NCBI RefSeq assembly: GCF_044596045.1
Contig: NZ_CP138995.1
Location: 1,116,001-1,180,000, forward strand
Length of the DNA stretch: 64,000 nucleotides
Reading direction: 5' to 3'
From: Flagellimonas sp947499585
Lineage (GTDB): Bacteria > Bacteroidota > Bacteroidia > Flavobacteriales > Flavobacteriaceae
Below, one piece after another: positions 63,146-64,000 of this stretch. A program made the position numbers and the translations under genes. Below the pieces are notes generated by a model. The model was not told where the DNA came from and ran no database searches. It saw only the letters and a list, made by a program, of their open reading frames with translations. Positions within the stretch are counted from its first letter, which is position 1. Every line of letters starts with the position of its first letter.

Positions 63146-64000
63146 ATGATGCGTATTGCCTTTGCTTTTTTTCTTATGCTATTAGCAGGCAAGGGATATA
63201 GTCAAAGTAAAGTTGTTGATGTAAAAGTTCAAGGAAACAAAAGAACCAAAACAGCTTTTATAAAAAAAATCACAAAGCTTAAAGCGGGAATGGAATTGGA
63301 TTCTTCACTTATTGAAGAAGACATATACAGGTTAAAGCGATTACCCTCTGTATCTCACGCTTACTTTCAAGTTTTTCCAGCAAATACGGAAGGTGATTAC
63401 AATGTTTTTTATGGTATAGAGGAAAACTTTACACTAATTCCTTTTGCCAGCGTATATACTTCTAGTAACGATGAATTTGCATTTAGAATTGGGCTGCAGG
63501 AATTCAATGTTTTTGGAAACAACATTACGCTAGGGGGATTTTACCAAAGGGATGTTTTTAATTCTATTGGAGCCAATCTTAGAGCTCCGTATCTATTCAG
63601 TAATAAACTGGGACTGGCATTAAGCTATCAAGATCTAACAACTCAAGAACCTGTTTTTCTTGATAATGGCACTGCAGATTATAAATACAACAATGAGTCT
63701 TTTGAAGTTCTTGGACTTTATGAGATAAACTTTAAGCATAGATTAGAGTTTGGAGTTAATTTTTTTACAGAGGACTATAGATACCTTTTTGGAAGCACAG
63801 ATCCAGATGTTCCGCAGGCTTTGAACGTAAATAAGCACTTGTTCAAGTTTATTTATAATTATGATGCTATTACATACTATTATCAATATTTATCTGGTTT
63901 TAAGAGCGCCCTCAATCTTCAATATGTCAATAGTGCCAATGAGCAGCTGCCAGAATTTATGATTGGCTTTAATGATTTTACTTATTTTTTTAGGGTAGGC
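63146..64000 (+). CDS. POTRA-containing outer-membrane protein (Omp85-like), 3' truncated
   Basis: The frame is open from ATG 63146 (or 63149) to the window end: 285 residues. It has a signal peptide (FAFFLMLLAGKGYSQ), one POTRA-like domain (VVDVKVQGNKRTKTAFIKKI, core VKVQGNKRTKTAFI) and the start of a barrel. This suggests a short, one-POTRA member of the BamA/TamA/Omp85 superfamily; the full gene would be needed to name it. It follows the GH113-like gene by 18 bp. Confidence 0.7.
   Translation, partial: MMRIAFAFFLMLLAGKGYSQSKVVDVKVQGNKRTKTAFIKKITKLKAGMELDSSLIEEDIYRLKRLPSVSHAYFQVFPANTEGDYNVFYGIEENFTLIPFASVYTSSNDEFAFRIGLQEFNVFGNNITLGGFYQRDVFNSIGANLRAPYLFSNKLGLALSYQDLTTQEPVFLDNGTADYKYNNESFEVLGLYEINFKHRLEFGVNFFTEDYRYLFGSTDPDVPQALNVNKHLFKFIYNYDAITYYYQYLSGFKSALNLQYVNSANEQLPEFMIGFNDFTYFFRVG

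Noticed and set aside
1..64000. tRNA, rRNA, CRISPR arrays or prophage
   Set aside because: No tRNA T-loop pattern, rRNA-like stretch, regular spaced direct repeats or phage gene was seen on either strand by eye; a tool scan could still find a missed small RNA.

Overview
The window looks like chromosomal DNA of a marine Flavobacteriaceae-type Bacteroidota. The DNA is AT-rich. It carries a SusC/SusD outer-membrane uptake pair, many Bacteroidota-style lipoprotein signals, TAnnTTTG-like promoter elements, mevalonate-pathway isoprenoid genes (usual in Flavobacteriia) and an arginine pathway built on the ArgF' carbamoyltransferase. I saw no rRNA, tRNA, CRISPR array, phage or transposase gene.

1-8.8 kb: a cluster that reads as oxidative (sulfolytic) desulfonation of a sulfosugar, most likely sulfoquinovose. 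It holds a two-component FMNH2-dependent sulfonate monooxygenase and its FMN reductase, an aldo-keto reductase for the aldehyde product, a sodium:solute symporter, a Tat-exported molybdenum sulfite dehydrogenase with a membrane cytochrome c, a YeiH-type putative sulfate exporter, and a LacI regulator. Two nearly identical CG-centred palindromes, in front of the aldo-keto reductase/FMN reductase and in front of the exporter/LacI pair, tie it into one regulon. No sulfoquinovosidase is visible; the cluster is cut at the left edge.

8.8-22.7 kb: an uptake and glucan module: a VCBS/ASPIC lipoprotein, SusD, SusC, a second LacI with a different operator, a GH65 phosphorylase and a GH13 lipoprotein. 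22.7-33.5 kb: housekeeping and lipid genes: a glycerophosphodiesterase, GlpF/GlpK, TspO, mevalonate diphosphate decarboxylase, a mevalonate kinase-type GHMP kinase, a UbiA prenyltransferase and a nitrilase. 35.1-37.2 kb: RluB-type pseudouridine synthase and NamZ.

38.3-48.5 kb: an eleven-gene, tightly packed arginine operon (GNAT, argG, argC, proC, argD, argF', SDR, argB, argE, ACT protein, argH). In front of it is a 26-codon leader ORF with three consecutive Arg codons just before its stop, a likely arginine attenuator that is too short for ordinary gene calling.

48.5-64 kb: envelope glycosylation and redox genes: a GT-C enzyme, a five-gene operon joining an FAD oxidoreductase and membrane polyferredoxin to two GT2 enzymes, and a divergent run of exported proteins (DUF547, beta-barrel candidate, GH113-like, POTRA/Omp85-like).

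Three accessory inserts (33.6-35.0, 37.3-38.3 and 50.6-51.5 kb) share one architecture. A related 62-64 bp 5' arm precedes the cargo and ends in a GTT-containing box. The exact complement of that box, ending in AAC, follows the cargo and is succeeded by AACAAT-TATA sequence; in two units there is also an outer GATAAGTG inverted end. The box sequence differs between units but always matches its partner. This is the logic of integron cassette borders, but no integrase is present here. I regard this cassette-like family, the sulfosugar cluster and the arginine leader as the three most interesting items.
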